The notes below the pieces were generated by a model. That model saw only the letters and a program-made list of their open reading frames with translations, did not search any database and was not told the DNA's origin. A stretch of DNA of 64,000 nt from Sphaerisporangium krabiense (GTDB lineage Bacteria; Actinomycetota; Actinomycetes; Streptosporangiales; Streptosporangiaceae), in NCBI RefSeq assembly GCF_014200435.1, contig NZ_JACHBR010000001.1, positions 3,317,501-3,381,500 of the forward strand, written 5' to 3'. A program made the position numbers and the translations under genes. Positions 1 through 7,887 of this stretch are shown piece after piece (within the stretch, counting starts at the first letter, position 1; each line of letters starts with the position of its first letter).

Positions 1-207
1 GCGGGGTACGGTGACGACGTGCGGCGGCGGCTGGTCGTCCGGCCGGGCATGACCGGCCTGTGGCAGGTGAACGGCCGATCCGATCTGTCATGGGAGGAAT
101 CGGTACGGTTGGACCTGCGTTATGTCGAGAACTGGTCTCTGACGCTGGATCTCCAGATCCTGTGGAAGACGTGGTCCGCCGTGGCGCGCGGCTCGGGTGC
201 GTACTAG
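1..207 (+). CDS. Undecaprenyl-phosphate sugar-1-phosphate transferase, C-terminal fragment
   Basis: The frame is open from the first base, so the 5' part lies outside the window. The 68 visible residues are the conserved end of the bacterial sugar transferase family (WbaP/WcaJ-like): RPGMTGLWQVNGRSDLSWEE, followed by the conserved Arg-Leu-Asp and Tyr-Val-Glu-Asn-Trp-Ser pattern and the usual Asp-Leu-x-Ile-Leu-x-Lys-Thr end. Family members transfer a sugar-1-phosphate from a nucleotide sugar to undecaprenyl phosphate at the inner face of the membrane, the first step of exopolysaccharide or O-antigen repeat-unit assembly. It sits directly upstream of the sulfate activation genes, which suggests the same pathway as the glycan genes at 16-33 kb. 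The sugar is unknown. Confidence 0.93.
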   Translation, partial: AGYGDDVRRRLVVRPGMTGLWQVNGRSDLSWEESVRLDLRYVENWSLTLDLQILWKTWSAVARGSGAY

Positions 208-296
208 CCCGAGGCCAGGCAGACGGCCCGGGGGCACACCCGCCCTCCGGCCTGGAACTCGGGGCGAGAGCATCTAGAAGGGCCAGGAACGGCATC

Positions 297-1082
297 GTGA
301 CGATACGCGACGACCACGCGCTCGCCGGCGATCTCGCCGCCGAGGCCGGCGAGAGGCTTCTGGCGCTGCGCGCCGACCAGGGCTTCGGTGACCCCACGGC
401 GCTGCGTCAGGCGGGCGACCGCCAGTCCCACCTCCACCTCACCGAGTCCCTGGCACGGCTGCGGCCGACCGACTACGTCCTGTCGGAGGAGGGCACCCGC
501 GAGGAGCGCCTGCATCCGCGCCGCCGCGTCGCGGACCGCGTGTGGATCATCGACCCGCTCGACGGCACCCGCGAGTTCGGCGAGGAGGGCCGCGCCGACT
601 GGGCCGTGCACGTCGCCCTGTGGCGGCGCGGCGACGCCACGGGCGGCGAGCTCGCGGCCGGGGCGATCGCGCTGCCCGCCCAGGGAGTGACGTTCACCAC
701 CGCCGCGCCGCCCGCGCTGCCCGCCCCGCGTCAGGGCAGGGTCCGCATCGCGGTCAGCCGCACCCGGCCGCCGGAGTTCGTCAAGAAGCTGGCCTACCTC
801 GTCGGCGCCGACATGGTGCCCATGGGCTCGGCCGGGGCCAAGATCGCCGCCGTGCTCACCGGCGAGGTGGACGCCTACGTCCACTCGGGGGGCCAGTACG
901 AGTGGGACTCCGCCGCTCCCGTGGCGGTCGCCCTGGCGGCCGGGGCCCATGCCAGCCGTATCGACGGATCTCCCCTGGTCTACAACCAAGAGAACCCCTC
1001 ACTCCCGGATATTCTGGTTTCCCTACCGGATCTGGCGCCGACCTTGCTCGCCGGGATCCGGGACGCGCACCGTCAGGGCTAG
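297..1082 (+). CDS. cysQ: 3'(2'),5'-bisphosphate nucleotidase, CysQ-like (inositol monophosphatase fold)
   Basis: 261 residues from a GTG start; an upstream in-frame extension to about 60 only reads through the previous gene in another frame. Motifs of the metal-dependent inositol monophosphatase superfamily are present: SEEG near residues 63-66, IDPLDGT at 85-91 and the late YEWDSAAP near 201-208, which supply the metal ligands. CysQ proteins hydrolyse PAP (3'-phosphoadenosine 5'-phosphate), the by-product of sulfotransferases, to AMP. It lies 18 bp before cysD, so it is very likely co-transcribed with the ATP sulfurylase genes. This supports a role in PAPS/PAP balance rather than inositol phosphate metabolism. 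Confidence 0.9.
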   Translation: MTIRDDHALAGDLAAEAGERLLALRADQGFGDPTALRQAGDRQSHLHLTESLARLRPTDYVLSEEGTREERLHPRRRVADRVWIIDPLDGTREFGEEGRADWAVHVALWRRGDATGGELAAGAIALPAQGVTFTTAAPPALPAPRQGRVRIAVSRTRPPEFVKKLAYLVGADMVPMGSAGAKIAAVLTGEVDAYVHSGGQYEWDSAAPVAVALAAGAHASRIDGSPLVYNQENPSLPDILVSLPDLAPTLLAGIRDAHRQG

Positions 1083-1100
1083 CTCCTCGGAGGAGAGCAG

Positions 1101-2015
1101 ATGCTTGCAAGCGACTACACGACGTCGCAGCTCGACGTCCTCGAGGCCGAGGCGATCCACATCATGCGTGAGGTCGCGGCCGAGTTCGAGCGTCCGGGTC
1201 TCCTCTTCTCCGGCGGGAAGGACTCGATCGTCATGGTCCGGATCGCCGAGAAGGCGTTCTGGCCCGCGCCGATCCCGTTCCCGCTCATGCACGTCGACAC
1301 CGGGCACAACTTCCCCGAGGTGATCGACTTCCGGGACCGGCGGGTCGCCGAGCTGGGCGCCCGGCTGGTCGTCGCGTCCGTCCAGGACTCCATCGACGCG
1401 GGGCGCGTCGTGGAGGAGACCGGCCGCCGCGCCAGCCGTAACCGCCTGCAGACCACCACCCTGCTCGACGCGATCGAGGAGAACGAGTTCGACGCCGTGT
1501 TCGGCGGGGCACGCCGCGACGAGGAGAAGGCCCGCGCCAAGGAGCGGGTCTTCTCGTTCCGCGACGACTTCGGGCAGTGGGACCCGAAGAACCAGCGGCC
1601 CGAGCTGTGGAACCTCTACAACGCGCGCATCCGCAAGGGCGAGCACATCCGGGTGTTCCCGCTGTCCAACTGGACAGAGCTTGACATCTGGGACTACATC
1701 CGGCGCGAGGAGATCGAGATCCCGTCGATCTACTACGCCCACACGCGCACGGTCTTCGAGCGCGACGGCATGCTGCTCGCCGACTCCGAGGTGGTCAGCC
1801 GGGGCGAGGACGAGCCGACCTTCGAGACGGTCGTCCGCTACCGCACGGTCGGCGACATGACCTGCACCGGCGCCGTCCAGTCCAACGCCACGACCGTCGA
1901 GCAGATCATCGCCGAGATCGCGGCCACCCGCATCACCGAGCGCGGCGCCACCCGCGCCGACGACCGCGCCTCCGAGGCCGCCATGGAAGACCGTAAGAAG
2001 GAGGGCTACTTCTGA
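1101..2015 (+). CDS. cysD: Sulfate adenylyltransferase subunit 2 (ATP sulfurylase small subunit)
   Basis: 304 residues, normal for CysD, with a GGAGGA ribosome site just before the ATG. The PP-loop SGGKDS at residues 37-42 binds ATP, and FGGARRDEEKARAKER is the conserved PAPS reductase/CysD-type motif. It forms a heterodimer with CysN and makes adenosine 5'-phosphosulfate (APS) from ATP and sulfate. It sits between cysQ and cysN on the same strand. Because glycan genes and three sulfotransferases are nearby, the product may serve sulfation as well as cysteine synthesis. The family assignment is secure; the destination of the sulfate is inferred. Confidence 0.96.
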   Translation: MLASDYTTSQLDVLEAEAIHIMREVAAEFERPGLLFSGGKDSIVMVRIAEKAFWPAPIPFPLMHVDTGHNFPEVIDFRDRRVAELGARLVVASVQDSIDAGRVVEETGRRASRNRLQTTTLLDAIEENEFDAVFGGARRDEEKARAKERVFSFRDDFGQWDPKNQRPELWNLYNARIRKGEHIRVFPLSNWTELDIWDYIRREEIEIPSIYYAHTRTVFERDGMLLADSEVVSRGEDEPTFETVVRYRTVGDMTCTGAVQSNATTVEQIIAEIAATRITERGATRADDRASEAAMEDRKKEGYF

Positions 2016-2106
2016 TGCCCCCCGCTCCCATGGCGCGCCCCGCGTGCCCTCGTCGCGCGTTGCGCGCCCTCGCCAGCCCCGCCGCTACCCCTGGAGACCG
2101 GCTCTG

Positions 2107-3369
2107 ATGGACATCTTGCGTTTCGCCACGGCGGGCTCCGTCGACGACGGCAAGTCCACGCTGATCGGGCGCCTGCTCTTCGACTCCAAGGCCATCTTCG
2201 AGGACCAGCTGGAGGCCGTCGAGCGCACCAGCCGCGACCGGGGCACCGAGTACACCGACCTGTCCCTGCTCACCGACGGCCTGCGCGCCGAGCGCGAGCA
2301 GGGCATCACCATCGACGTGGCCTACCGCTACTTCGCCACGCCGAAGCGGAAGTTCATCATCGCCGACACCCCCGGGCACATCCAGTACACCCGCAACATG
2401 GTGACCGGCGCCTCCACGGCCGACCTCGCGATCGTGCTCATCGACGCGCGCAAGGGCGTCGTCGAGCAGTCCCGGCGGCACGCCTTCCTCACCACGCTGC
2501 TGCGCGTGCCGCACCTGGTGCTCGCCGTCAACAAGATGGACCTCGTCGACTACTCGCAGGAGCGGTTCGAGGAGATCCGCGAGGAGTTCACCTCGTTCGC
2601 GGCCAAGCTCAACGTCGCCGACCTCACCTTCATCCCGATCTCGGCGCTGCACGGCGACAACGTGGTCTCCCGGTCGGAGAACATGCCCTGGTACCAGGGC
2701 ACCTCCCTGCTCCACCACCTGGAGAACCTGCACATCGCCTCCGACCGCAACCTGGTCGACGTGCGCTTCCCGGTGCAGTACGTCATCCGCCCCCAGCGGG
2801 CCACCGACCCCGCCTTCCACGACTACCGCGGCTACGCCGGGCAGGTCGCGGGCGGCGTGCTCAAGCCCGGCGACGAGGTCATGCACCTGCCGTCCGGCCT
2901 CGCCACGCGCGTGGCCGCGATCGACACCTTCGACGGGCCCGTGGACGAGGCGTTCCCGCCCATGTCGGTCACCCTCCGCCTGGAGGACGACATCGACATC
3001 TCACGCGGCGACATGATCTGCCGTCCCAACAACAAGCCGCAGGTCGCCCAGGACATCCAGGCCATGGTCTGCTGGATGACCGACGCGGTGAAGCTCGCGC
3101 CGCGCTCCAAGCTGGTCATCAAGCACACCACCCGCACGGCCCGCGCGATGGTGCGCGACCTGCACTACCGCCTGGACGTCAACACGCTGCACCGTGACGA
3201 GGCGGCGGCGTCCCTCGGCCTCAACGAGATCGGCCGCGTCTCGCTGCGCGTCACGCAGCCGCTCTTCGTCGACGACTACGCCAGGAACCGCCTCACCGGC
3301 GGTTTCATCCTGATCGACGAATCGACCAACGGCACCGTGGGCGCCGGCATGATCGTCGACGCCAGGTAG
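2107..3369 (+). CDS. cysN: Sulfate adenylyltransferase subunit 1 (GTPase subunit)
   Basis: 420 residues. ATG 2107 is chosen because MDILRFATAGSVDDGKST is the canonical CysN start; the open frame upstream to 2044 is a Pro/Arg-rich leader. GTPase motifs are complete: P-loop GSVDDGKST (10-18), DTPGH near 88 and NKMD near 142, followed by EF-Tu-like beta-barrel domains. GTP hydrolysis by CysN drives APS formation by CysD. There is no C-terminal APS kinase domain, unlike CysNC fusions, so a separate kinase is needed. A candidate is encoded at 33779-35032. About 90 bp separate it from cysD. Confidence 0.96.
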   Translation: MDILRFATAGSVDDGKSTLIGRLLFDSKAIFEDQLEAVERTSRDRGTEYTDLSLLTDGLRAEREQGITIDVAYRYFATPKRKFIIADTPGHIQYTRNMVTGASTADLAIVLIDARKGVVEQSRRHAFLTTLLRVPHLVLAVNKMDLVDYSQERFEEIREEFTSFAAKLNVADLTFIPISALHGDNVVSRSENMPWYQGTSLLHHLENLHIASDRNLVDVRFPVQYVIRPQRATDPAFHDYRGYAGQVAGGVLKPGDEVMHLPSGLATRVAAIDTFDGPVDEAFPPMSVTLRLEDDIDISRGDMICRPNNKPQVAQDIQAMVCWMTDAVKLAPRSKLVIKHTTRTARAMVRDLHYRLDVNTLHRDEAAASLGLNEIGRVSLRVTQPLFVDDYARNRLTGGFILIDESTNGTVGAGMIVDAR

Positions 3370-3656
3370 GCGCACCCCGGCCGTGAGCAGGAGGCGGCAC
3401 GCGTCGTTGATCAGCGGCGACGCGACCGCCTCCTCACTCCAGGCCCACGGCAACATGCTCCACATGCCGGCGTCGTGCCCGGCGCGCACCTCAAGATCGT
3501 TCATTTACGGTCGACCACTTTCCGCGTCCACGACAGTCCGCTGCTCATCGGCACTCCCGGTCGCACGCTCGAAGATTCAAACTGGAGTTCGACCGTAGCG
3601 AGACCCACCGACATTTCCGCCGCCCGCGTCCCCAGGCCGTGTGGTAGGGAACGGGC

Positions 3657-4328
3657 ATGAACGCGAATCATGGATCCGGGCCCGGCGAGATCACGCCGGA
3701 CGGCTGCTCCGTCGAGTTCTACGACCTCCTCCCGGTGATGGGCGAGCCGTCCATCGTGCACGCCGCCGTTCCCGAGGGCGCGTCGATCCTGGAACTCGGG
3801 TGCGGCGCCGGCCGTATCCTGCGAGGCCTCGCCGAACTGGGACATCCCGTCGTGGGCGTCGACGAGTCGCCCGGGATGCTCGCGCGCGTCCCGGACCTGC
3901 CGACCGTACGCGGGCGGATGGAAACGCTGGAGCTGGGCCGCGTCTTCGACGCCGTCCTGCTCGCCAGCACCATGATCAATACGGACGCGGAGCAGCGACG
4001 CGCGTTCCTTGAGACCTGCCGGCGGCACGTCGCCCCCGGCGGCGTCGTCATCGTCCAGCAGACCCCGCCGAGCTGGTTCGAGACCGTGGAGCCGTCCGAG
4101 CACACCCACGACGGCATCCGGCGCGTGGTCAGAGAGGTCGACCGGGACGGGCGGCTGGTCACCGTCGTCGTCGACTACCACGTCGGCGACCGCAGCTGGA
4201 CGCACACCTTCACCCGCCACCCCATCGCCGAGGACGAACTCGCCGCGGACCTGGCCTTCGCGAAGCTGCGCTTCGACCGATGGCTCACCCCCGAAGACCG
4301 CGCGTGGTTCACCGCGCGCCCCGTGTGA
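3657..4328 (+). CDS. Class I SAM-dependent methyltransferase
   Basis: 223 residues. Motif I ELGCGAGR (46-53) and the acidic GVDES motif after the second strand form the SAM pocket; the rest matches the Methyltransf_25/11-type fold. The substrate cannot be read from the sequence. The gene stands alone, preceded by about 290 bp with no convincing gene and followed by an ECF sigma factor 140 bp away, so the context gives no pathway. ATG 3657 is the first start that keeps the whole fold; an overlapping frame beginning at 3641 is a shadow. Confidence 0.85.
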   Translation: MNANHGSGPGEITPDGCSVEFYDLLPVMGEPSIVHAAVPEGASILELGCGAGRILRGLAELGHPVVGVDESPGMLARVPDLPTVRGRMETLELGRVFDAVLLASTMINTDAEQRRAFLETCRRHVAPGGVVIVQQTPPSWFETVEPSEHTHDGIRRVVREVDRDGRLVTVVVDYHVGDRSWTHTFTRHPIAEDELAADLAFAKLRFDRWLTPEDRAWFTARPV

Positions 4329-4471
4329 CGACCCGGGACACCGGCGCGGCCCGCGGCCATCGCGGGCGCTAGCGTCCTTCGCCCGAGCGTGAACTCGATC
4401 CGGCCCTCACGGAGAGACATGACCGACATGTCGTCTACGGGAGGGCCGGCCTTCATGCCATGGTGCTCACG

Positions 4472-5053
4472 ATGACCGCACCACCCGCCACCGCGGCCGC
4501 CGACTCGGACCTGATCGCCGAGTCGCGGACCACCCCGGAGGCGTTCGCCGCGCTGTTCGACCGCTACGCGCCGATGCTCTACCGGTACGTGTCCCGCCGC
4601 CTCGGCCCCGAGGTCGCCGAGGACCTGGTCGGCGAGACCTTCCTGGCCGCCTTCCGGCGCCGCGACCGGTACGACCTCAGCCGTCCCGACGCCCGTCCCT
4701 GGCTGTTCGGGATCGTCAGCAAGCTGATCTCCCGCCACCACAGGAGCGAGGCCGCCCGCTACCGGGCGCTGACCCGCGCGCCGATCGACGACGTCACCGA
4801 CGGCCCCGCCGATCGCGTGGCCGAAGGAGTGACCGCCACGGCGTCCCGCCCCCTGCTCGCCGCCGCGCTGGCGAGGCTCTCCCAGGGAGACCGCGACGTC
4901 CTGCTGCTGATCGCCTGGGGCGACCTCAGCTACGACGAGGTGTCGCAGGCCCTCGGCATACCGGTCGGGACCGTGCGTTCCCGCCTGAACCGGGCGCGGC
5001 GCAAGGTGCGCGAGGCGCTCGGCCACACCAACCCGATGCGGGACGAGGAGTAG
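4472..5053 (+). CDS. ECF-type RNA polymerase sigma factor
   Basis: 193 residues from ATG 4472 (ATG 4460 is also possible). Region 2 appears as FAALFDRYAPMLYRYVSRRL, followed by AEDLVGETFLAAFRR and RPWLFGI. Region 4 has the helix-turn-helix YDEVSQALGIPVGTVRSRLN near the C terminus. The product directs RNA polymerase to a small regulon. The next gene starts 2 bp after its stop and encodes a membrane protein with an anti-sigma-like N-terminus, so the pair probably acts as sigma/anti-sigma. I saw no clear autoregulated ECF promoter in the 140 bp upstream. Confidence 0.92.
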   Translation: MTAPPATAAADSDLIAESRTTPEAFAALFDRYAPMLYRYVSRRLGPEVAEDLVGETFLAAFRRRDRYDLSRPDARPWLFGIVSKLISRHHRSEAARYRALTRAPIDDVTDGPADRVAEGVTATASRPLLAAALARLSQGDRDVLLLIAWGDLSYDEVSQALGIPVGTVRSRLNRARRKVREALGHTNPMRDEE

Positions 5054-5055
5054 CG

Positions 5056-6078
5056 ATGGACGATCTGACGACGCTTCGCGACCTCGGCCGCGACCTGGAG
5101 CACGAGCCGCCCGCGACGCTGGCGCGGCAGCGCAACCGCCTGCTGGACGCCGCCGCGGGGGTTCGCGGGCGCCGCCGCGTGCCGGGCTGGACGGTGCTCG
5201 GCCTGGCCGCGGTGCTGACCGCGGTCGTCCTGGCCGTCCCCAGCCTGCTCCTGCGCGCGGGCGCGCCGATCAACAGGCTCGACACGTACGAGGGCCTGGC
5301 CTCGAATCCGGCCGTGCGGGAGGCGATCACCGTGCTGCTGGTGGGCACCGACGGCGGGAAGGGCGCGGACGGCGCGTCGGCCGTGTCCCTCACCCTCGCG
5401 CGGGTGACCGCCGACCGCAAGGACGTGACGGTCGCCGACCTGCCGGCGGACCTGGTCGTGGGGATCCCCCGATGCCGGACCTCCACGGGCGAGACCGCCG
5501 CGCGCACCGGCGTGATCGGCGGCGCCTTCGCGACGGCGGGGATGCCGTGCCTGTGGAAGACGGTGGAGACGATCACCCGCGTCCGCGTCGACCACACCGT
5601 GGAGGTCTCCTCGGCCGCGTTCACGAAGCTGGTGGACGAGCTGGGAGGCGTCGAGCTGACCCTGCCCCGCGCCGTCCACGACCCGAAGTCCGGCCTGCGG
5701 CTGCCCGCCGGACGCTCGCTCCTCGACGGTGAGCGGGCGCTGGCGTACATCCGAAGCGGGTCCGCGCCCGGCGGCGACTCGGCCCGGGCACGCGCGCAGC
5801 GCCGTCAGCAGGTCATCGGGGCCTCGCTGAAGAAGGCGGCCGACCGCCTCACCGAGCCGGCCCGCCTGCTGTCCTTCCTGCGGAAGGCGAGCGGCCTGGT
5901 CACGACCGACGCCGGCCTCACCCCGCGGATGATGTCCGACATCGCCCTCGAGACCCTCCAGGCACAGCCCCCCGCCGTCCACTCCCTCACCATCCCCGTC
6001 CGCTCCGGCCCCACCGGCCGTCTAGAACTCAGCCGCCCCGCCGCCGACCGCGTCTTCCGCAGGTTCGCGGACCACTAG
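5056..6078 (+). CDS. Membrane protein with degenerate LytR-CpsA-Psr domain; putative anti-sigma partner
   Basis: 340 residues. Residues 1-40 resemble the cytoplasmic tail of proteins encoded after actinobacterial ECF sigma factors. One membrane segment lies at about 44-66. From about 92 an extracellular LCP fold follows (VLLVGTDGGKG, VELTLPRAVHDPKSGL, LDGERALAYIRSG, RRQQV). LCP enzymes ligate phospho-glycopolymers to peptidoglycan. Here the family's SDTM-type Asp is replaced (ASAVSL), the Arg of the IPRDL-type motif is Ala (DLPADL), and YVRSR is YIRSG. Catalysis is therefore doubtful and a sensory or anti-sigma role is likely. It starts 2 bp after the sigma gene, so they are translationally coupled. 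Confidence 0.75.
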   Translation: MDDLTTLRDLGRDLEHEPPATLARQRNRLLDAAAGVRGRRRVPGWTVLGLAAVLTAVVLAVPSLLLRAGAPINRLDTYEGLASNPAVREAITVLLVGTDGGKGADGASAVSLTLARVTADRKDVTVADLPADLVVGIPRCRTSTGETAARTGVIGGAFATAGMPCLWKTVETITRVRVDHTVEVSSAAFTKLVDELGGVELTLPRAVHDPKSGLRLPAGRSLLDGERALAYIRSGSAPGGDSARARAQRRQQVIGASLKKAADRLTEPARLLSFLRKASGLVTTDAGLTPRMMSDIALETLQAQPPAVHSLTIPVRSGPTGRLELSRPAADRVFRRFADH

Positions 6079-6110
6079 CGCCCTCGGGAATGCGGGAGGA
6101 AAACCCGATC

Positions 6111-6620
6111 ATGAGGCTCGAACGGTTTCCGGCCGCTGACGCCAGCTGGCTCCTGGGGGTGGGGCTCGGCCTGCTCTTCGCCGCGGTTCTCACGGGGTGC
6201 GAGGCGATCGCGCCGACGCTCACCGGCCGCTTCTCCGAGCAGCTCTGCCTCGACCGGGCCGCCGAAGAGAACGCCTTGTACCGGTCCGCGATAGAAGAGG
6301 CGCTCCCTGCCAGGCGGCGGGTCAAGGTCACCGAGTGGAACGGCTGCGACTCCTCGGACAACGGCGCCGAACTCCACGTCCGCCCCGACCCGGCGCTCGA
6401 CCACGAGGCGCTCACGACGAGGTTCGAGAAGGCCGGCTGGTCCCGGGCTCTCGCGGCCGAGGTGACCGAGACGTGCGAGTTGTGCCCGAGGGCGGACCTC
6501 GTGAAGGACATCGGGCTGCGCACCGTCGGAGTGCGGCTCGGCTTCGGGGCCTCGGCGACGGTCACGGTCTTCGCGGCCGACGGTTGCTGGGACGACGAGG
6601 GCTACGAGTGCCCGGCTTGA
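6111..6620 (+). CDS. Small membrane-anchored or lipoprotein of unknown function
   Basis: 169 residues from ATG 6111, chosen because GGGAGGA lies 10 bases upstream; ATG 6090 would overlap that site. An N-terminal hydrophobic helix (WLLGVGLGLLFAAVLTGC) ends in a Cys resembling a lipobox, so the mature protein would be tethered outside the membrane. The remaining domain has Cys pairs (CDSS, CELCP, CWDDEGYEC) that could form disulfides. I recognise no family. It follows the LCP-like gene by about 30 bp on the same strand and may belong to the same transcript. Confidence 0.7.
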   Translation: MRLERFPAADASWLLGVGLGLLFAAVLTGCEAIAPTLTGRFSEQLCLDRAAEENALYRSAIEEALPARRRVKVTEWNGCDSSDNGAELHVRPDPALDHEALTTRFEKAGWSRALAAEVTETCELCPRADLVKDIGLRTVGVRLGFGASATVTVFAADGCWDDEGYECPA

Positions 6621-7231
6621 AGCGTGGTCAAGTGGGCCTTCAGTACGGCGAGCATGGTGGCGGGGTCCAGCCGGCCGGGATGGAAGACGGCCTCCAGGGA
6701 GAGGCCGTCGATCAGGGCGCAGAGGCGGCGGGCTTCCAGGGGGATGTCGGCGTTCGGGTGGAGGCGGCCGGCGCGGTGGGCGCCTTCCAGGACTCGGGTG
6801 GTGAGCGAGACCAGGCCGTCGTACAGCTCGTCGGCGTGCGGGCGTAGCTCGGGGCGGGTGCGGGCGGCGGCGGCGAAGGACAGCCAGACGACGACCTCGG
6901 CGTGGCGCTCGTCGTCCAGCGGCAGCAGCTCGGCGAGCATGCGGACGACGGTCTCGCGACGTTCGTCGGGGGAGAGCGGCGCGGACGGGTCCAGCAGGCG
7001 GTCCGCGTGGACGGTCAGCCGGGCGATGATCCGCGCGGACATCTCGCGCATCGCGAACAGCATCAGCTCGGTGTGCCCGGCGAAGTAGTGCCGCACCGAG
7101 CCGATGGCCAGCCCGGCCTCGGCGGCGACGTTGCGCAGCGAGGTCTGCTCCAGGCCCTCCCGGCGGACCACCCGGAACACGGCCTCGGCGACCACCCGCC
7201 GCCGCTCCTCCGGATCCACGATTTTCGGCAC
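6602..7231 (-). CDS. TetR family transcriptional regulator
   Basis: 209 residues. The N-terminal helix-turn-helix spans about residues 29-50 (TSLRNVAAEAGLAIGSVRHY), followed by a TetR_C-type ligand-binding domain. The GTG start at 7231 lies 6 bases after a TATAAA -10 element on the same strand (7243 to 7238), so the transcript is probably leaderless. It diverges from a small membrane protein gene, and two matching inverted repeats lie between them. It most likely represses itself and that neighbour. Its 3' end overlaps the preceding plus-strand gene by 19 bp. The ligand is unknown. Confidence 0.92.
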   Translation of the reverse strand: MPKIVDPEERRRVVAEAVFRVVRREGLEQTSLRNVAAEAGLAIGSVRHYFAGHTELMLFAMREMSARIIARLTVHADRLLDPSAPLSPDERRETVVRMLAELLPLDDERHAEVVVWLSFAAAARTRPELRPHADELYDGLVSLTTRVLEGAHRAGRLHPNADIPLEARRLCALIDGLSLEAVFHPGRLDPATMLAVLKAHLTTLQAGHS

Positions 7232-7241
7232 CTCCCCTTTA

Positions 7242-7257
7242 TAGCACGGCCGTGCTA
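7242..7257. promoter_or_regulatory. Putative TetR operator 1 (perfect palindrome)
   Basis: TAGCACGGCCGTGCTA is a perfect 16-bp palindrome (18 bp with the flanking A and T). It overlaps the -10 region of the TetR gene and lies in the divergent promoter region, as expected for an autorepressor site. Confidence 0.75.
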
Positions 7258-7266
7258 TCTTCTATT

Positions 7267-7282
7267 TGGCACGAGCGTGCTA
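7267..7282. promoter_or_regulatory. Putative TetR operator 2
   Basis: TGGCACGAGCGTGCTA shares the half-site CGTGCTA and most of the left arm with operator 1, with centres 25 bp apart. It lies just upstream of the ribosome site of the divergent membrane protein gene and would block its transcription. Confidence 0.6.
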
Positions 7283-7297
7283 CAAACGGGAGGTGTC

Positions 7298-7822
7298 ATG
7301 AGCGGGATCCTGCTCACTCTGGTGGTGGCCGGGCTGATCGTCGCCGTGGTGGTCCGCCGGTTCCTGGGGGAGCCGCTGAACGCGCGCAACCTGTTCGTCC
7401 CCCCGGCCGTGCTCGCCGGCATCGGCGTACACGGCCTGGTCAACGACGTACGCCCCAGCGGCGTCCACCTCGTCTGGGTGGTGTCCATCACCGTCGTGGG
7501 CCTGCTGCTGGGCGCGTTACGCGGCGCGACGCCCCGCCTGTTCGTCCGCGACGGCCACCTCTGGCAGCGCTACACGCCCTGGACCGTGCTCGTGTGGGTC
7601 CTCTCGGCCGGGACGAACTTCGGCCTCGGCGCCCTGGCCACGCTCGCGGGCGTCCCGGAGCAGGTCCGCCCGATGACCCTGTCCATCGGCGTCAGCCTCC
7701 TGGGCGAGGCCATCGCCCTCGGCCTGCGCGCCCGCGCCATCGGAGCCCCCTACGCCCCAGAGGCCGACGACTCACTCCTCCACCACCTCACCCGCCGCGC
7801 CCCGGCGGACCGCGACAGGTGA
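7298..7822 (+). CDS. Small multi-spanning membrane protein (CcdC/DUF1453-like), TetR-controlled
   Basis: 174 residues from ATG 7298 with a strong GGGAGGTG ribosome site. It has about four or five hydrophobic helices (SGILLTLVVAGLIVAVVV, LVWVVSITVVGLLLGAL, WTVLVWVLSAGTNFGLGAL and a following helix), each followed by basic loops. The pattern resembles CcdC/DUF1453-type proteins, but I do not name a function. Two TetR operators in its promoter region indicate derepression by a ligand, as for stress or export functions. The gene contains an in-frame TTA leucine codon at 7517-7519, rare in such high-GC DNA. Confidence 0.78.
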   Translation: MSGILLTLVVAGLIVAVVVRRFLGEPLNARNLFVPPAVLAGIGVHGLVNDVRPSGVHLVWVVSITVVGLLLGALRGATPRLFVRDGHLWQRYTPWTVLVWVLSAGTNFGLGALATLAGVPEQVRPMTLSIGVSLLGEAIALGLRARAIGAPYAPEADDSLLHHLTRRAPADRDR

Positions 7823-7887
7823 GCGGACCCGGCGCTCCAGGTGGCGGCCGTCCCCGGTCAGGTGAGGTTCAGTCCCGGTGCGGACGT

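Noticed and set aside
3370-3656. Antisense frame beginning MNDLEVRAGHDAGMWSMLPW on the minus strand near 3504
   Set aside because: It has hydrophobic helix-like content but no ribosome site, no domain I recognise, and it runs into the antisense of cysN; too weak for a gene. No other gene was seen in this gap.
4411-4436. ACATG...CATGT inverted repeat upstream of the first ECF sigma gene
   Set aside because: Short arms, no matching copy elsewhere in the window and no regulator nearby to bind it.
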